Shown: positions 1 to 8,599 of the stretch, one piece after another
How positions within the stretch are numbered: the stretch's first letter is position 1
Layout of the letters: each line of letters starts with the position of its first letter
From: Deltaproteobacteria bacterium
Lineage (GTDB): Bacteria; Myxococcota_A; Polyangia; HGW-17; SLPX01
Direction of reading: 5' to 3'
Length of the DNA: 49,041 nt
Assembly: GCA_021162935.1 (NCBI GenBank)
Contig: JAGGXR010000032.1
Span: 1 to 49,041 of the forward strand
Program-made: the position numbers and the translations under genes
The notes under the pieces: model-generated
The model's input: only the letters and a program-made list of their open reading frames with translations
Told to the model about the DNA's origin: nothing
The model's database searches: none

Positions 1-1262
1 TTCGGGTCTGCGACGAATTCCTGGCCGTCGAGGTGGCTGCCGATCATGTCTGGGTACTCGAATTCACCGACCCACTCGTTGGCATCAGCAGCGAACGAGT
101 AGATACGCCTGGCGTATTCATTCGAGGCGTACCACCGATGTTCGACAGGGTCGTAGGAGTTCTGGTGAATCCGCATCGTGTCCGAGTCGATGACCTTGTT
201 TGTTTGGCCCGTTGCAATGACGTATTCGAACAGGTCCCCCGTGTTTCCATCTGATCCCTGCGGATTTTCCTGGGGAAAGTAGAACCTGTCCGCTGTGACG
301 TACATTGCGTTCATGCTTGGAAAGCCTGAATGGATGTCGTAGGTCTCCACGAACGTCAGGGTCCGTTCTTCGATAGGGCCTTGGGCATCCGGGTTGTCCG
401 GATGTTGGTTGGGCTCCAGTTTCCCATCACCGTCCGAGTCGAGCAGGGTGATCCGATAGACGTCCACGTGTTCTCCGTCTCGATTCGCAAAGATGAGATC
501 CTGGTAGCAGTCCACGTCTGCGCCTGAATAGGCGTATCCGTGAGATGAGTCCCGGATGAGGCCGTCGTCCGCTGTGAAGCTGGCGAACTTGTAGTACACG
601 CCGGTCACGTTTTCGTCGTTCGGCCCTGGTGGGTTTCCAACGAGAGGAATGGGCACACAGGTTCCCGACGCAGCGTCGCACTTCGTCAGAGCCGTGAATG
701 GGTCGCACGTGGCCACGTCGGTCCATGACCCTTCATCGTTGGCGCATTGCCGGACCGTGTTTCCGAAGCAAGAGAACGTGCCGGCCTTGCAGAGTTGACA
801 GATCCCGTTCGTGCAGGCACCGCTTTCGCAGTCTTCGTCTCCGTTGCATTGCGACGCAACGGGGCAGGGCGGACAGACGCCGCCGCAGTCCTTGTCGGAC
901 TCGTCCTGGTTCTGGATGCCGTCGTGGCAGGACGCAGGTGTGACACAGGCAGGCGTGTCGCCCGAGTCGTCACACACCTGGTTCGCCTCGGCACAGTCCT
1001 GCTGGACGGTCCATGCGAGGCAGCCCGGTGCATCCTGAGCGCAGACCTTCAAGATCGTGCCATCGCACTGTAGGACCCCTGGCGTTGTGCAGGAATTCGT
1101 GCATTGAGATCCGTCGCCAGTGACCTGACCATCGCCGAGTCCGCTGGCATCGCCGGTTCCTCCGTCGCCCGATCCTCCTCCTGTCGAATCATCTCCGCAA
1201 GCTCCCGCACCGACAACCAAGACGACCGCCAGGATTTTTGCGAACAGGTCAGACCTTGCCAT
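1..1262 (-). CDS. Cys-rich lipoprotein, array copy 1 (3' end outside window)
   Basis: The frame is open from an ATG at 1262 to the window edge, about 420 codons with no stop, so the C-terminus is missing. The protein starts with a signal peptide ending GAGAC, a lipobox-like site, followed by a Gly/Asp/Ser linker, a Cys-rich module (DCGGVCPPC, then SGACTNGIC) and an EF-hand-like loop DSDGDGKLEPNQ. The missing part would be the beta-propeller end seen in its three neighbours. A GAAAGG ribosome site lies upstream, and only 18 bp separate it from the stop of copy 2, so it is probably cotranscribed. It is clearly a paralog of 1281-2750, 2770-4266 and 4528-6012, but the stretch between the Cys module and the propeller differs most. 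The function is unknown; I infer a surface-exposed, calcium-binding lipoprotein. Confidence 0.88.
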   Translation of the reverse strand, partial: MARSDLFAKILAVVLVVGAGACGDDSTGGGSGDGGTGDASGLGDGQVTGDGSQCTNSCTTPGVLQCDGTILKVCAQDAPGCLAWTVQQDCAEANQVCDDSGDTPACVTPASCHDGIQNQDESDKDCGGVCPPCPVASQCNGDEDCESGACTNGICQLCKAGTFSCFGNTVRQCANDEGSWTDVATCDPFTALTKCDAASGTCVPIPLVGNPPGPNDENVTGVYYKFASFTADDGLIRDSSHGYAYSGADVDCYQDLIFANRDGEHVDVYRITLLDSDGDGKLEPNQHPDNPDAQGPIEERTLTFVETYDIHSGFPSMNAMYVTADRFYFPQENPQGSDGNTGDLFEYVIATGQTNKVIDSDTMRIHQNSYDPVEHRWYASNEYARRIYSFAADANEWVGEFEYPDMIGSHLDGQEFVADP

Positions 1263-1280
1263 AGTACGTACCTTTCTCAG

Positions 1281-2750
1281 TTAGTTTTGGTGCGTCGGGT
1301 CGGTGTAATGCGACAAGTCGCCGCCGCCCAGTTCGTAGAATGCCTGTCCTGCTCCTGCCCAGAAGTGGTTCAGTGCGCCGTACCCCATGCCTTCGACCAC
1401 TTCCGTGTTCGGGTCGTCATACTTGAACAGATTGAGTTGGATCCAGTTGCCGGTTGCGTCCTTGGTGTACTGGCCAATGTAGTCGGAGGTCATGTCCGAA
1501 ACATACAGGTAGCCGATACCCGTGTTCGGGTCTCGGACGAACTCTTCGCCATCGAGATGGCCCCCCACCATGTTCGGGTACTGGAACTGGGGTACCCAGA
1601 CGCCTGCGTCGTTGTCGAAGGCGAAGATGCGGCGGGCCTGTTCGTTCGAGCCATACCAAACGTGGTTCACGTCGTCATAGCCCGACTGCCCAACCCGGAG
1701 GTCGGCGCCGTCCACGGCCGTGCTCGTCTGGCCCGTGGCCATGACGTATTCCATGATGTCTCCAAGGGACGAGTAGGTCGTGTAGTAAATCTTGTCTGCC
1801 GTGACGTAGAGTTCGTCGCTGCCTGCCCCGCCGATTTGCAGCGGATAGGAGTGATCGAGACTCATGGTGCGTTGCTCGATGGGGCCTGGGTTGTCCGGAT
1901 TGTTCGGATGCTGGTTGGGCTCCAGTTTTCCGTCGCCATCCGAGTCGAGGAGCGTGATTCGATAGGCATCGACTTTTTGGCCGCCGCAGTTTACGTAGAC
2001 CAGATCCTGGTACGAATTGACGTCATAGGCTGAGTTGCAGACCCCGTCGGCTTGCGTGAAATGCGCGAATTTGAAGTAGACGCCCGTGACGTTTTCATCG
2101 TTGTTGCCCGGCGGGTTGCCGGTGATCGGGATCGGGACACATGTCCCGGTCGTGGCATTACACATCGTGGCGCCGTCTCTGGGAAATGGATCGCAGGTCG
2201 CCCCATCGATCCAGGACCCTTCGTCGTTGGCGCATTGTCGGACCGTGTTGCCGAAGCAGGAAAACGTGCCGGCCTTGCAGAGTTGGCAGATCCCGTTCGT
2301 GCAGGCGCCGCTCTCGCAGTCTTCGTCTCCGTTGCATTGCGACGCAACGGGGCAGGGCGGACAGACGCCGCCGCAGTCCTTGTCGGACTCGTCCTGGTTC
2401 TGGATGCCGTCCGCGCAGGTTTCGGGAGTCACGCAGGTGGGCGCATCGCCCGAGTCGTCGCAAACCTGGGTCGTGTCCGCGCAGTCCTGTTGAACTGTCC
2501 AGATGACGCAGCCCCTTCCGTCCTTGATGCAGACCTGGACGGCCGTTCCCTCACAGCGGACCGCGTCGATGGTGTCACAGGTGTTCGTGCAGTCGCCACC
2601 GTCACCCAAAACATGTCCATCTCCAAGTCCGCTGGCATCGCCGGGACCTCCGTCGCCCGATCCTCCTCCTGTCGAATTATCTCCGCAAGCTCCCATTGCG
2701 AGAGCCAGGGCGACTGCCAAGATTTTTGCGACAACATGAGACCTTGTCAT
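1281..2750 (-). CDS. Cys-rich, propeller-type lipoprotein, array copy 2
   Basis: This is a complete 489-residue copy. Residues 1-22 form a signal peptide ending in a lipobox-like MGAC, and residues 23-52 are a Gly/Asp linker. Residues 54-204 hold about 20 cysteines, including DCGGVCPPC and ESGACTNGIC, a pattern common in extracellular proteins of Myxococcota. Residues 269-280 fit a DxDxDG calcium loop. Residues 285-489 contain blade-like repeats (LYVTADKIYY, HVWYGSNE, YLYVSDMTSD), which suggest a beta-propeller. The ATG at 2750 follows an AAAGGA site. The 3' neighbour starts 18 bp downstream and the 5' neighbour ends 19 bp upstream, which fits one operon. No enzymatic motif is recognised; surface adhesion or ligand binding is inference. 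Confidence 0.9.
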   Translation of the reverse strand: MTRSHVVAKILAVALALAMGACGDNSTGGGSGDGGPGDASGLGDGHVLGDGGDCTNTCDTIDAVRCEGTAVQVCIKDGRGCVIWTVQQDCADTTQVCDDSGDAPTCVTPETCADGIQNQDESDKDCGGVCPPCPVASQCNGDEDCESGACTNGICQLCKAGTFSCFGNTVRQCANDEGSWIDGATCDPFPRDGATMCNATTGTCVPIPITGNPPGNNDENVTGVYFKFAHFTQADGVCNSAYDVNSYQDLVYVNCGGQKVDAYRITLLDSDGDGKLEPNQHPNNPDNPGPIEQRTMSLDHSYPLQIGGAGSDELYVTADKIYYTTYSSLGDIMEYVMATGQTSTAVDGADLRVGQSGYDDVNHVWYGSNEQARRIFAFDNDAGVWVPQFQYPNMVGGHLDGEEFVRDPNTGIGYLYVSDMTSDYIGQYTKDATGNWIQLNLFKYDDPNTEVVEGMGYGALNHFWAGAGQAFYELGGGDLSHYTDPTHQN

Positions 2751-2769
2751 GGTACCATTCCTTTCTCAG

Positions 2770-4266
2770 TCAGTTTTGGTGCGTTGGGTCGGTGTAATGC
2801 GAGAGGTCGCCACCGCCCAGTTCGTAGATAGCTGAGCCAGCGCCCGCCCAGAAGTGGTTCAGAGCGCCGTAGCCCATACCTTCGACGACTTCGCCGTTTG
2901 GATCATTGTATTGGAACAGATTGAGTTGGAGCCAGTTGCCCGTTGCGTCCTTGGTGAACTGGCCGATGTAGTCGGACGTCATGTCCGAAACATACAGGTA
3001 GCCGATGCCCGTATTTGGGTCTCGGACGAATTCCTGGCCGTCGAGGTGGCCGCCCACCATGTCCGGATACTGAAATTGGGGCACCCATACGTTTGCGTCT
3101 GAGTCGAATGCGTAGAGGCGTCTTGCGTATTCGTTGGACGCATACCACACGTGCTCCACGTCATCGTAGGATATTTGATGAACCGTAAGGTCCGCTCCGT
3201 CGACCACCTTGTTCACCTGGTTCGATGCCATGACGTATTCGGAGATGTCTCCTTGTTCTGGGTTGGGGGGGAAGTAGAGTTTGTCCGCCGTGGCGTAGAG
3301 TTCGGTCAGACTCCCGGTTCCGGTCGTGACGTCGTAGGTTTGTACCAACGTCAAGGTGCGTTGTTCAATCGGGCCCGGGTTGTCGGGATTGTCCGGGTGC
3401 TGGTTGGGCTCCAGTTTTCCGTCGCCGTCCGAATCGAGCAGGGTGACGCGGTAGCAGTCGATGTGTGCTCCACCGCGATTCGCGTAGATGAGGTCCTGGT
3501 ACGAGTCCACGTCATAAGCCGTGACCAACAGACCATCGGCGTTCGTGAAATGCGCAAATTTGTAGTAGACGCCGGTCACATTCTGATCATTGTTTCCCGG
3601 CGGGTTGCCGGTGATCGGGATGGCGACACAGGTCCCAGACGTGGCGTCGCACATCGTTGAGTTCGTTGGAGAGAAGTCGTTCGTGAAGGGATGGCAGGTC
3701 GCTCCGTTGATCCATGACCCTTCATCGTTGGCGCATTGTCGGACCGTGTTTCCGAAGCAAGAGAAGGTGCCGGCCTTGCAGAGTTGGCAGATCCCGTTCG
3801 TGCAGGCACCGCTCTCGCAGTCATCGTCTCCGTTGCATTGCGACGCAACGGGGCAGGGCGGACAGACGCCGCCGCAGTCCTTGTCGGACTCGTCCTGGTT
3901 CTGGATGCCGTCGTCGCAGGTTTCGGGAGTCACGCAGGTGGGCGCATCGCCCGAATCGTCGCAGATCTGGGTGGTGTCCGCGCAGTCCTGCTGGATTTTC
4001 CAGACGTGGCAGCCGTGTTCGTCCTCGAAGCAAACCTGGACGGCCGTTCCTTCACAACGGAGGACATCGAGCGTGTCACATGTGTTGGTGCATTGGTAGG
4101 CATCACTGTCGCCATCTCCTGGGACATGTCCATCTCCAAGTCCGCTGGCATCGCCGGTTCCGCCGTCACCCGAGCCTCCTCCTTCTGTCGAATCATCTCC
4201 GCAAGCTCCCGCACCGACAACCAGGATGGCTGCCAAAATACCGGTGATGACGCCGCTCTTCTTCAT
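2770..4266 (-). CDS. Cys-rich, propeller-type lipoprotein, array copy 3
   Basis: This 498-residue copy appears to be the first gene of the copy 3-2-1 transcription unit. I chose the ATG at 4266 over one 39 bp upstream because AAGGAGG stands seven bases before it and the protein then begins directly with a signal peptide (MKKSGVITG, lipobox-like GAGAC). The order matches copy 2: linker, Cys-rich module, DSDGDG calcium loop, blade-like repeats and the shared HYTDPTHQN end. Its N-terminal linker (GDGDSDAYQCTN) and the first part of the Cys module are nearly the same as in copy 4, while other segments are closer to copy 2. This mosaic pattern suggests recombination among copies. The function is unknown. 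Confidence 0.9.
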   Translation of the reverse strand: MKKSGVITGILAAILVVGAGACGDDSTEGGGSGDGGTGDASGLGDGHVPGDGDSDAYQCTNTCDTLDVLRCEGTAVQVCFEDEHGCHVWKIQQDCADTTQICDDSGDAPTCVTPETCDDGIQNQDESDKDCGGVCPPCPVASQCNGDDDCESGACTNGICQLCKAGTFSCFGNTVRQCANDEGSWINGATCHPFTNDFSPTNSTMCDATSGTCVAIPITGNPPGNNDQNVTGVYYKFAHFTNADGLLVTAYDVDSYQDLIYANRGGAHIDCYRVTLLDSDGDGKLEPNQHPDNPDNPGPIEQRTLTLVQTYDVTTGTGSLTELYATADKLYFPPNPEQGDISEYVMASNQVNKVVDGADLTVHQISYDDVEHVWYASNEYARRLYAFDSDANVWVPQFQYPDMVGGHLDGQEFVRDPNTGIGYLYVSDMTSDYIGQFTKDATGNWLQLNLFQYNDPNGEVVEGMGYGALNHFWAGAGSAIYELGGGDLSHYTDPTHQN

Positions 4267-4323
4267 GACACGCCTCCTTGAGGGTGAGCCAAATGCTCTG
4301 TCCATACTGCTTCCATGATTGGT

Positions 4324-4352
4324 ATGATATCACGGAGTATGATCGGGTACAA
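4324..4352 (-). promoter_or_regulatory. Predicted sigma70-type promoter of the copy 3-2-1 operon
   Basis: On the minus strand TTGTAC (4352-4347) and TATCAT (4329-4324) are separated by 17 bp. Transcription would start near 4317, giving a leader of about 50 nt before the ATG at 4266. The 261-bp gap between copies 4 and 3 is the only large gap in the array, which fits a separate promoter here. Confidence 0.5.
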
Positions 4353-4390
4353 TACGTGCATAACGTGTAATTACTAATACTTAATGTGTC

Positions 4391-4413
4391 GCGCGAACGG
4401 TTGCGCGAACGGT
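4391..4413. repeat. Two 11-bp direct repeats upstream of the array promoter
   Basis: The sequence GCGCGAACGGT occurs at 4391-4401 and again at 4403-4413, a 12-bp period of about one helical turn. It lies roughly 40-65 bp upstream of the predicted -35 box of copy 3. This position fits an activator binding site, but no regulator is known. Confidence 0.4.
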
Positions 4414-4527
4414 CTGGCATGTTCGATGGCCGATGCAGCGAGCGGATCTGGGAATCGTGGATTTTAGGCAGGCACCTGGAGATCTGGCTTGTTCATGAGA
4501 AAATGGCGGTATAGGATCCGGAGCACT

Positions 4528-6012
4528 TCAGTTTTGGTGTGTCGGGTCGGTGTAGTGGGAGAGGTCGCCACCGCCCAGTTCGTAGATAGCTGATCCAGCG
4601 CCCGCCCAGAAGTGGTTCAGAGCGCCGTAGCCCATTCCTTCGACGACTTCCTGGTTTGGATCATTGTATCGGAACAGATTGAGCTGGATCCAGTTGCCGG
4701 TTGCGTCCTTGGTGAATTGGCCAATGTAGTCGGATGTCATGTCCGACACGTACTCATATCCGATACCCGTGTTCGGGTCTCGGACGAATTCTTGGCCGTC
4801 CAGGTGGCTTCCGTACATTTCCGGGTACTGAAACTGGGGCACCCAGACGCCTGCGTCGTTGTCGAAGGCGAAGATGCGCCGGGCACCTTCGTTGGATCCG
4901 TACCATACGCCGTCCACGTCATCATAGGAGAGTTCGGAAATGCTCAGGTCGCTGCCGTCGACTGCTGTCGTCACCTGTCCCGAGCCCATGTCGTATTCGA
5001 AAATTTTGCCGTTTTGGTTGTTTCGAGGAAAGTACAGCTTGGTGGCCGTTGCGTATATTTCACTGATGCTTCCGCTTCCCAGGGTCACGTCGTAGGTCTG
5101 CACGAGTGCCAGGGTGCGCTGCTCCATGGGCCCGAGATTATCGGGATTGTCCGGGTGCTGGTTGGGCTCCAGTTTTCCGTCGCCGTCCGAATCGAGCAGG
5201 GTGATGCGGTAGCAGTCGATGTGTGCTCCGCCGCGATTCGCGTAGATGAGGTCCTGGTACGAGTCTACGTCGTAGGCTGAAGTCAACAGACCATCGGCGT
5301 TTGTGAAATGGGCAAATTTGTAATAGACGCCCGTGACGTTTTCATTGTTGTTGCCCGGTGAATTGCCGGTGATGGGGATGGGGACGCAGGCTCCCGCGGT
5401 GGCATCACACATCGTGGCGCCGTTCTGCGGGAATGGATTGCAGGTCGCCCCGTTGATCCAGGACCCTTCATCGTTGGCGCATTGCCGGATCGTGTTTCCG
5501 AAGCAAGAGAAGGTGCCGGCTTTGCAGACCTGACAGACCCCGTTCGTGCAGGCACCGCTCTCGCAGTCGCTGTCGTCGTTGCACGTAAAAGACACGGGGC
5601 AGGGGGGGCAGATGCCGCCGCAGTCGGTGCTCGACTCGTCCTGGTTCTGAATGCCGTCGTCGCAGGTTTCGGGAGTCACGCAGGTGGGCGCATTGCCCGA
5701 ATCGTCGCAGATCTGGGTGGTGTCCGCGCAGTTTTGCTGGATCTTCCAGACGTGGCAGCCGTGTTCGTCCTCGAAGCAGACCTGGACGGACGTTCCTTCA
5801 CAACGGAGGACATCGAGCGTGTCACATGTGTTGGTGCATTGGTAGGCGTCACTGTCGCCATCTCCTGGGACGTGGCCATCTCCAAGTCCACTCGCATCTT
5901 CGGGGCCACCGTCGCCCGTTCCGTTCGACCCCGAAGGGCTGGGACCACAGGCAGCTGGCATCAGGAGGAAAACTGCGGCAGTAATGATAATGGAACGTGT
6001 AAAGGACTGCAT
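4528..6012 (-). CDS. Cys-rich, propeller-type lipoprotein, array copy 4
   Basis: This 494-residue paralog is the first copy of the array in transcription order. The ATG at 6012 follows AAGGAGA with good spacing. The signal peptide ends LLMPAAC, with Pro at -3, so the lipobox is not canonical. The Cys module differs from the others at DCGGICPPCPVSF. It is followed by a DSDGDG calcium loop, blade-like repeats (WYGSNEGARR, YEYVSDMTSD) and the common HYTDPTHQN end. It is separated from copy 3 by 261 bp that hold another promoter, so it may be transcribed alone or read through. A moderate promoter (TTGGTC, 18 bp, TAAGAT) upstream on the minus strand overlaps the 28-bp repeats. The function is unknown. 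Confidence 0.9.
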   Translation of the reverse strand: MQSFTRSIIITAAVFLLMPAACGPSPSGSNGTGDGGPEDASGLGDGHVPGDGDSDAYQCTNTCDTLDVLRCEGTSVQVCFEDEHGCHVWKIQQNCADTTQICDDSGNAPTCVTPETCDDGIQNQDESSTDCGGICPPCPVSFTCNDDSDCESGACTNGVCQVCKAGTFSCFGNTIRQCANDEGSWINGATCNPFPQNGATMCDATAGACVPIPITGNSPGNNNENVTGVYYKFAHFTNADGLLTSAYDVDSYQDLIYANRGGAHIDCYRITLLDSDGDGKLEPNQHPDNPDNLGPMEQRTLALVQTYDVTLGSGSISEIYATATKLYFPRNNQNGKIFEYDMGSGQVTTAVDGSDLSISELSYDDVDGVWYGSNEGARRIFAFDNDAGVWVPQFQYPEMYGSHLDGQEFVRDPNTGIGYEYVSDMTSDYIGQFTKDATGNWIQLNLFRYNDPNQEVVEGMGYGALNHFWAGAGSAIYELGGGDLSHYTDPTHQN

Positions 6013-6076
6013 AATACATCTCCTTCGGCAAGGGCCATAACCCGAACCCTAATCCTAAGCTATCTTACCATTTCTT

Positions 6077-6132
6077 GGATCGGGGGACCAACAAGAAATT
6101 GAGCGGATCGGGGGACCAACAAGAATTTGAGC
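6077..6132. repeat. 28-bp tandem direct repeat between divergent promoters
   Basis: Two head-to-tail 28-bp copies (6077-6104 and 6105-6132) each begin GGATCGGGGGACCAACAAGA and differ at one base. They sit between the minus-strand gene at 6012 and the plus-strand gene at 6201. One copy overlaps the predicted -35 of the minus-strand promoter. This is the layout of an operator shared by divergent genes. Confidence 0.75.
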
Positions 6133-6148
6133 TTTGATTACGGACGCG

Positions 6149-6176
6149 TTGACAATGAGGAACAGGACGTTAGTAT
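6149..6176 (+). promoter_or_regulatory. Strong sigma70-type promoter for the 6201 gene
   Basis: A perfect TTGACA (6149-6154) is followed after 16 bp by TAGTAT (6171-6176). The predicted start point near 6183 leaves a leader of under 20 nt before the GTG at 6201. The 28-bp repeats end 16 bp upstream of the -35 box. Confidence 0.6.
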
Positions 6177-6200
6177 CCTGCCGAGGTGCTGGTATAAGAC

Positions 6201-8489
6201 GTGTCGTTTCTGGGAAAAATATTTGGCAGGAAGGCCTGGAAAGTATACGATCCGGATCTGGATGAACTTCCGGATCCCGGGGACTGGGGGCTCCCTCAGT
6301 CGCCGGCCTTCCAGGATGCGAATCAGCAAGCGGCCGTCGTGTCCGAGGTCGTGCTGGACCGCATTGCCGAAAACGACACGTCCATGCCCGAGGAATTGCG
6401 GGGCTGTTCCGTTGTAGAGCGGCGTTATGCCAATGGTCAATCTCAGATTGTGTATCGGGCGGACGATGGATTCTGCGCGGAAGAAGATAAGGCAGAAGTC
6501 TTGATTTTGGCCTATCAGGCCGAGGTGAACAAGAATCGATCGATGCCTACGGTAGGATTTGCCGCTCCGTCGTCATCTCAGGCAGGCTCCTCCAGGTTGG
6601 ATCGTGGCTCGCTCGCATCAGCCGAAGGAGGAATGTTCCATTCGTCGGTGCCTTCTGCTTCTGGCAGCGGCAGGATGGCGTCTGCACCCAGTCGTTCCGG
6701 CCCGCCTTTGATCACGGCCGCTTCGCCGTTGGCGGTTCCTCCGCCGATTCCCGTTGGGCCGCAGTCTCATGGGCAATCGACGACGGGCTGGCCTGCACAT
6801 CCCCAGGTGCCGTCAGACAGGCGCTTCGATCCAGGGCGATCGCTGTCGCCTGGGGGGCCTGCGTCCACGGTCCTTTCACGAGATGCCGTATTCGGGGCGG
6901 ATTCGCCCCGATCCGCGGCTTCAGCCAAGGTCCCCAAGGCCTCTGGACCCAAGATGGAGGTTCTTGACCAGTTGCCCGACGACGAGTCGGTTCCCAAGGC
7001 ATTGAGGTCCGCGTTGATGGTTCGTCGCCCCGACGGCATTTTTTACGTGACGGAAGAGGGGCGTTTGGTTCCCAAGGAGGAGGCAGAGCAGTGGATCGAC
7101 CTGTGGGAACGGGCACACATGCCCGTGGTGGAGTCTTCCGGACCGCTGGTTCAGGAGATGTCTCCAGGACGGAACATGGCCGAATCACAGCCTCCTGCAG
7201 GTGAGAATGTTCGTGTGGAGTCCGAGTCCTATTTTCCTGTGCGGACGGTCGTCGACCGGGTGGAATCCGCTTCTGTCGCGAGTGGAGGACAGGGGGCGCA
7301 GACCGCAGATGGCGCGTCCGATGCTCTCGATACGACACCCCAGACGGGGACCGAGATCGAGGCGGGCGCGCTTCGCATGGAACTGACCGGGCGCCCGGTT
7401 CGTTCCGGTTGGGGCTTTGGAGATGGGCAGGACGAAGAGGACCCATGGGAAGCGGCCATTCAGGCGGTCTCGGCGCCGGCCGGTGGTTCACCGGCTGCCA
7501 CGCAGACCGTTTCAACGGGCGATGTCCCTTCATCGGTCGGAAGGACGACGTCGGCCGGTGGGGAGCCGCCCGGAGCTGCCGGTGTTGCCGCGGCAGCGGG
7601 AGTCGCTTCCGAATTGGCGCGAAGGCGGGGTGGAACGATTCCTACGTCGGATCACCAGGCCTGGGAACCAGAGGTGACTCCCACGGTGAGTCAGCAGATT
7701 CCAGATACTGCCGTTGCGGAGCCGATACCCTCTGGTGGTGCGGCGGGCAGTCCCACGGCTATCTCTCGGGAGGTCGAGGCGGACCACGGTCCCGCCTACA
7801 GACGGGTTATGAAGGTGGCCGAGGCGATTCGACAGGACGTGATCGCCGGTCACTGGGGGCTTGCGGAGGCTCGTGACGACGAGCAAGACGTGGTCGAACT
7901 CTGTCAGGATATGATCGACCAGTCATGGCCTGACGATCGTGTCGAGCGAGCCATTCGCCAATCGGCGATGGTTCGTGATGTCTTGATGGAAGCAGCAGAA
8001 CAGGGGGCCGTGCGTTTCGATCGCAGTCTCAGGCGTGAGTTGGAGTCTGGTACCCGGGTGATGCTCCTGCTGAATCCGGCTCGTGTGGATGAACTGGACA
8101 TGGCGCTCCTGTCCACGTTGGTCCGCCTTAGGACCGTGAAGGCGAAACGTGCTGTGGTCCTGCGTGAACTCGAACATCTGTTCGAATCGGTGGTGGTCGC
8201 CGATCTGGCAAATTACATGATGACGAGGAGCTTCGTCGAGGAATTCGGCTGGACATTGGATGCGGATGCACACGCGGTTCAGGGCAAGGTGGTCCGGCTG
8301 TCTTCCTTGAAACGTCTGCTCGCCGATCTCCTTTCCAGGCGTTCTGCCGTGGCTGTGAACGACATCATCGGCCAAGTGGAGCGCCGCCATGGAGTCACCC
8401 TCCACTTCTTGAAACCTGTCCTGATTTCAGCATTAAATCCCTTTTTTCAGCAGGTAGTCCGTCGGGTCGTTCACGGGCTGAAACACTGA
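6201..8489 (+). CDS. Large protein of unknown function with low-complexity centre
   Basis: I do not recognise this 762-residue protein. It starts at a GTG (MSFLGKIFGRKAW) with GAGGTG upstream and has no signal peptide or membrane segment, so it is probably cytoplasmic. Residues 1-115 look folded and acidic. Residues of about 116-530 are rich in Ser, Pro, Gly and Ala, with one better-conserved-looking island near 255-305 (VRRPDGIFYV). The last 230 residues are predicted helical and charged (YRRVMKVAEAIRQ to VVHGLKH), and include a block that could pack as a regulatory or nucleotide-binding domain, though no motif supports that. It has its own promoter and no operon partner. Its codon use looks like that of its neighbours. 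Confidence 0.85.
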   Translation: MSFLGKIFGRKAWKVYDPDLDELPDPGDWGLPQSPAFQDANQQAAVVSEVVLDRIAENDTSMPEELRGCSVVERRYANGQSQIVYRADDGFCAEEDKAEVLILAYQAEVNKNRSMPTVGFAAPSSSQAGSSRLDRGSLASAEGGMFHSSVPSASGSGRMASAPSRSGPPLITAASPLAVPPPIPVGPQSHGQSTTGWPAHPQVPSDRRFDPGRSLSPGGPASTVLSRDAVFGADSPRSAASAKVPKASGPKMEVLDQLPDDESVPKALRSALMVRRPDGIFYVTEEGRLVPKEEAEQWIDLWERAHMPVVESSGPLVQEMSPGRNMAESQPPAGENVRVESESYFPVRTVVDRVESASVASGGQGAQTADGASDALDTTPQTGTEIEAGALRMELTGRPVRSGWGFGDGQDEEDPWEAAIQAVSAPAGGSPAATQTVSTGDVPSSVGRTTSAGGEPPGAAGVAAAAGVASELARRRGGTIPTSDHQAWEPEVTPTVSQQIPDTAVAEPIPSGGAAGSPTAISREVEADHGPAYRRVMKVAEAIRQDVIAGHWGLAEARDDEQDVVELCQDMIDQSWPDDRVERAIRQSAMVRDVLMEAAEQGAVRFDRSLRRELESGTRVMLLLNPARVDELDMALLSTLVRLRTVKAKRAVVLRELEHLFESVVVADLANYMMTRSFVEEFGWTLDADAHAVQGKVVRLSSLKRLLADLLSRRSAVAVNDIIGQVERRHGVTLHFLKPVLISALNPFFQQVVRRVVHGLKH

Positions 8490-8599
8490 AACGCTCGACT
8501 CGAAAGCATTGGCGAGGCTGATTGGGGAAGTTTGTGGGCGATGGCGTCGATGGGGCGCGCTCCTGCGGCTGCTGCGATAGGGGGGTTAGGGGAAGTCCT

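Larger units (their letters stand above)
1..6012 (-). repeat. Tandem array of four paralogous lipoprotein genes
   Basis: Four genes of about 1.5 kb stand head to tail on the minus strand and encode the same domain order. Sequence blocks such as KAGTFSCFGNT and the ending HYTDPTHQN recur nearly unchanged, and the 18-19 bp spacers between copies 1/2 and 2/3 are themselves similar (both CTGA-GAAAGG-like). This shows that the duplicated unit includes the spacer. The array continues beyond position 1, so the copy number is a minimum. Confidence 0.9.
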
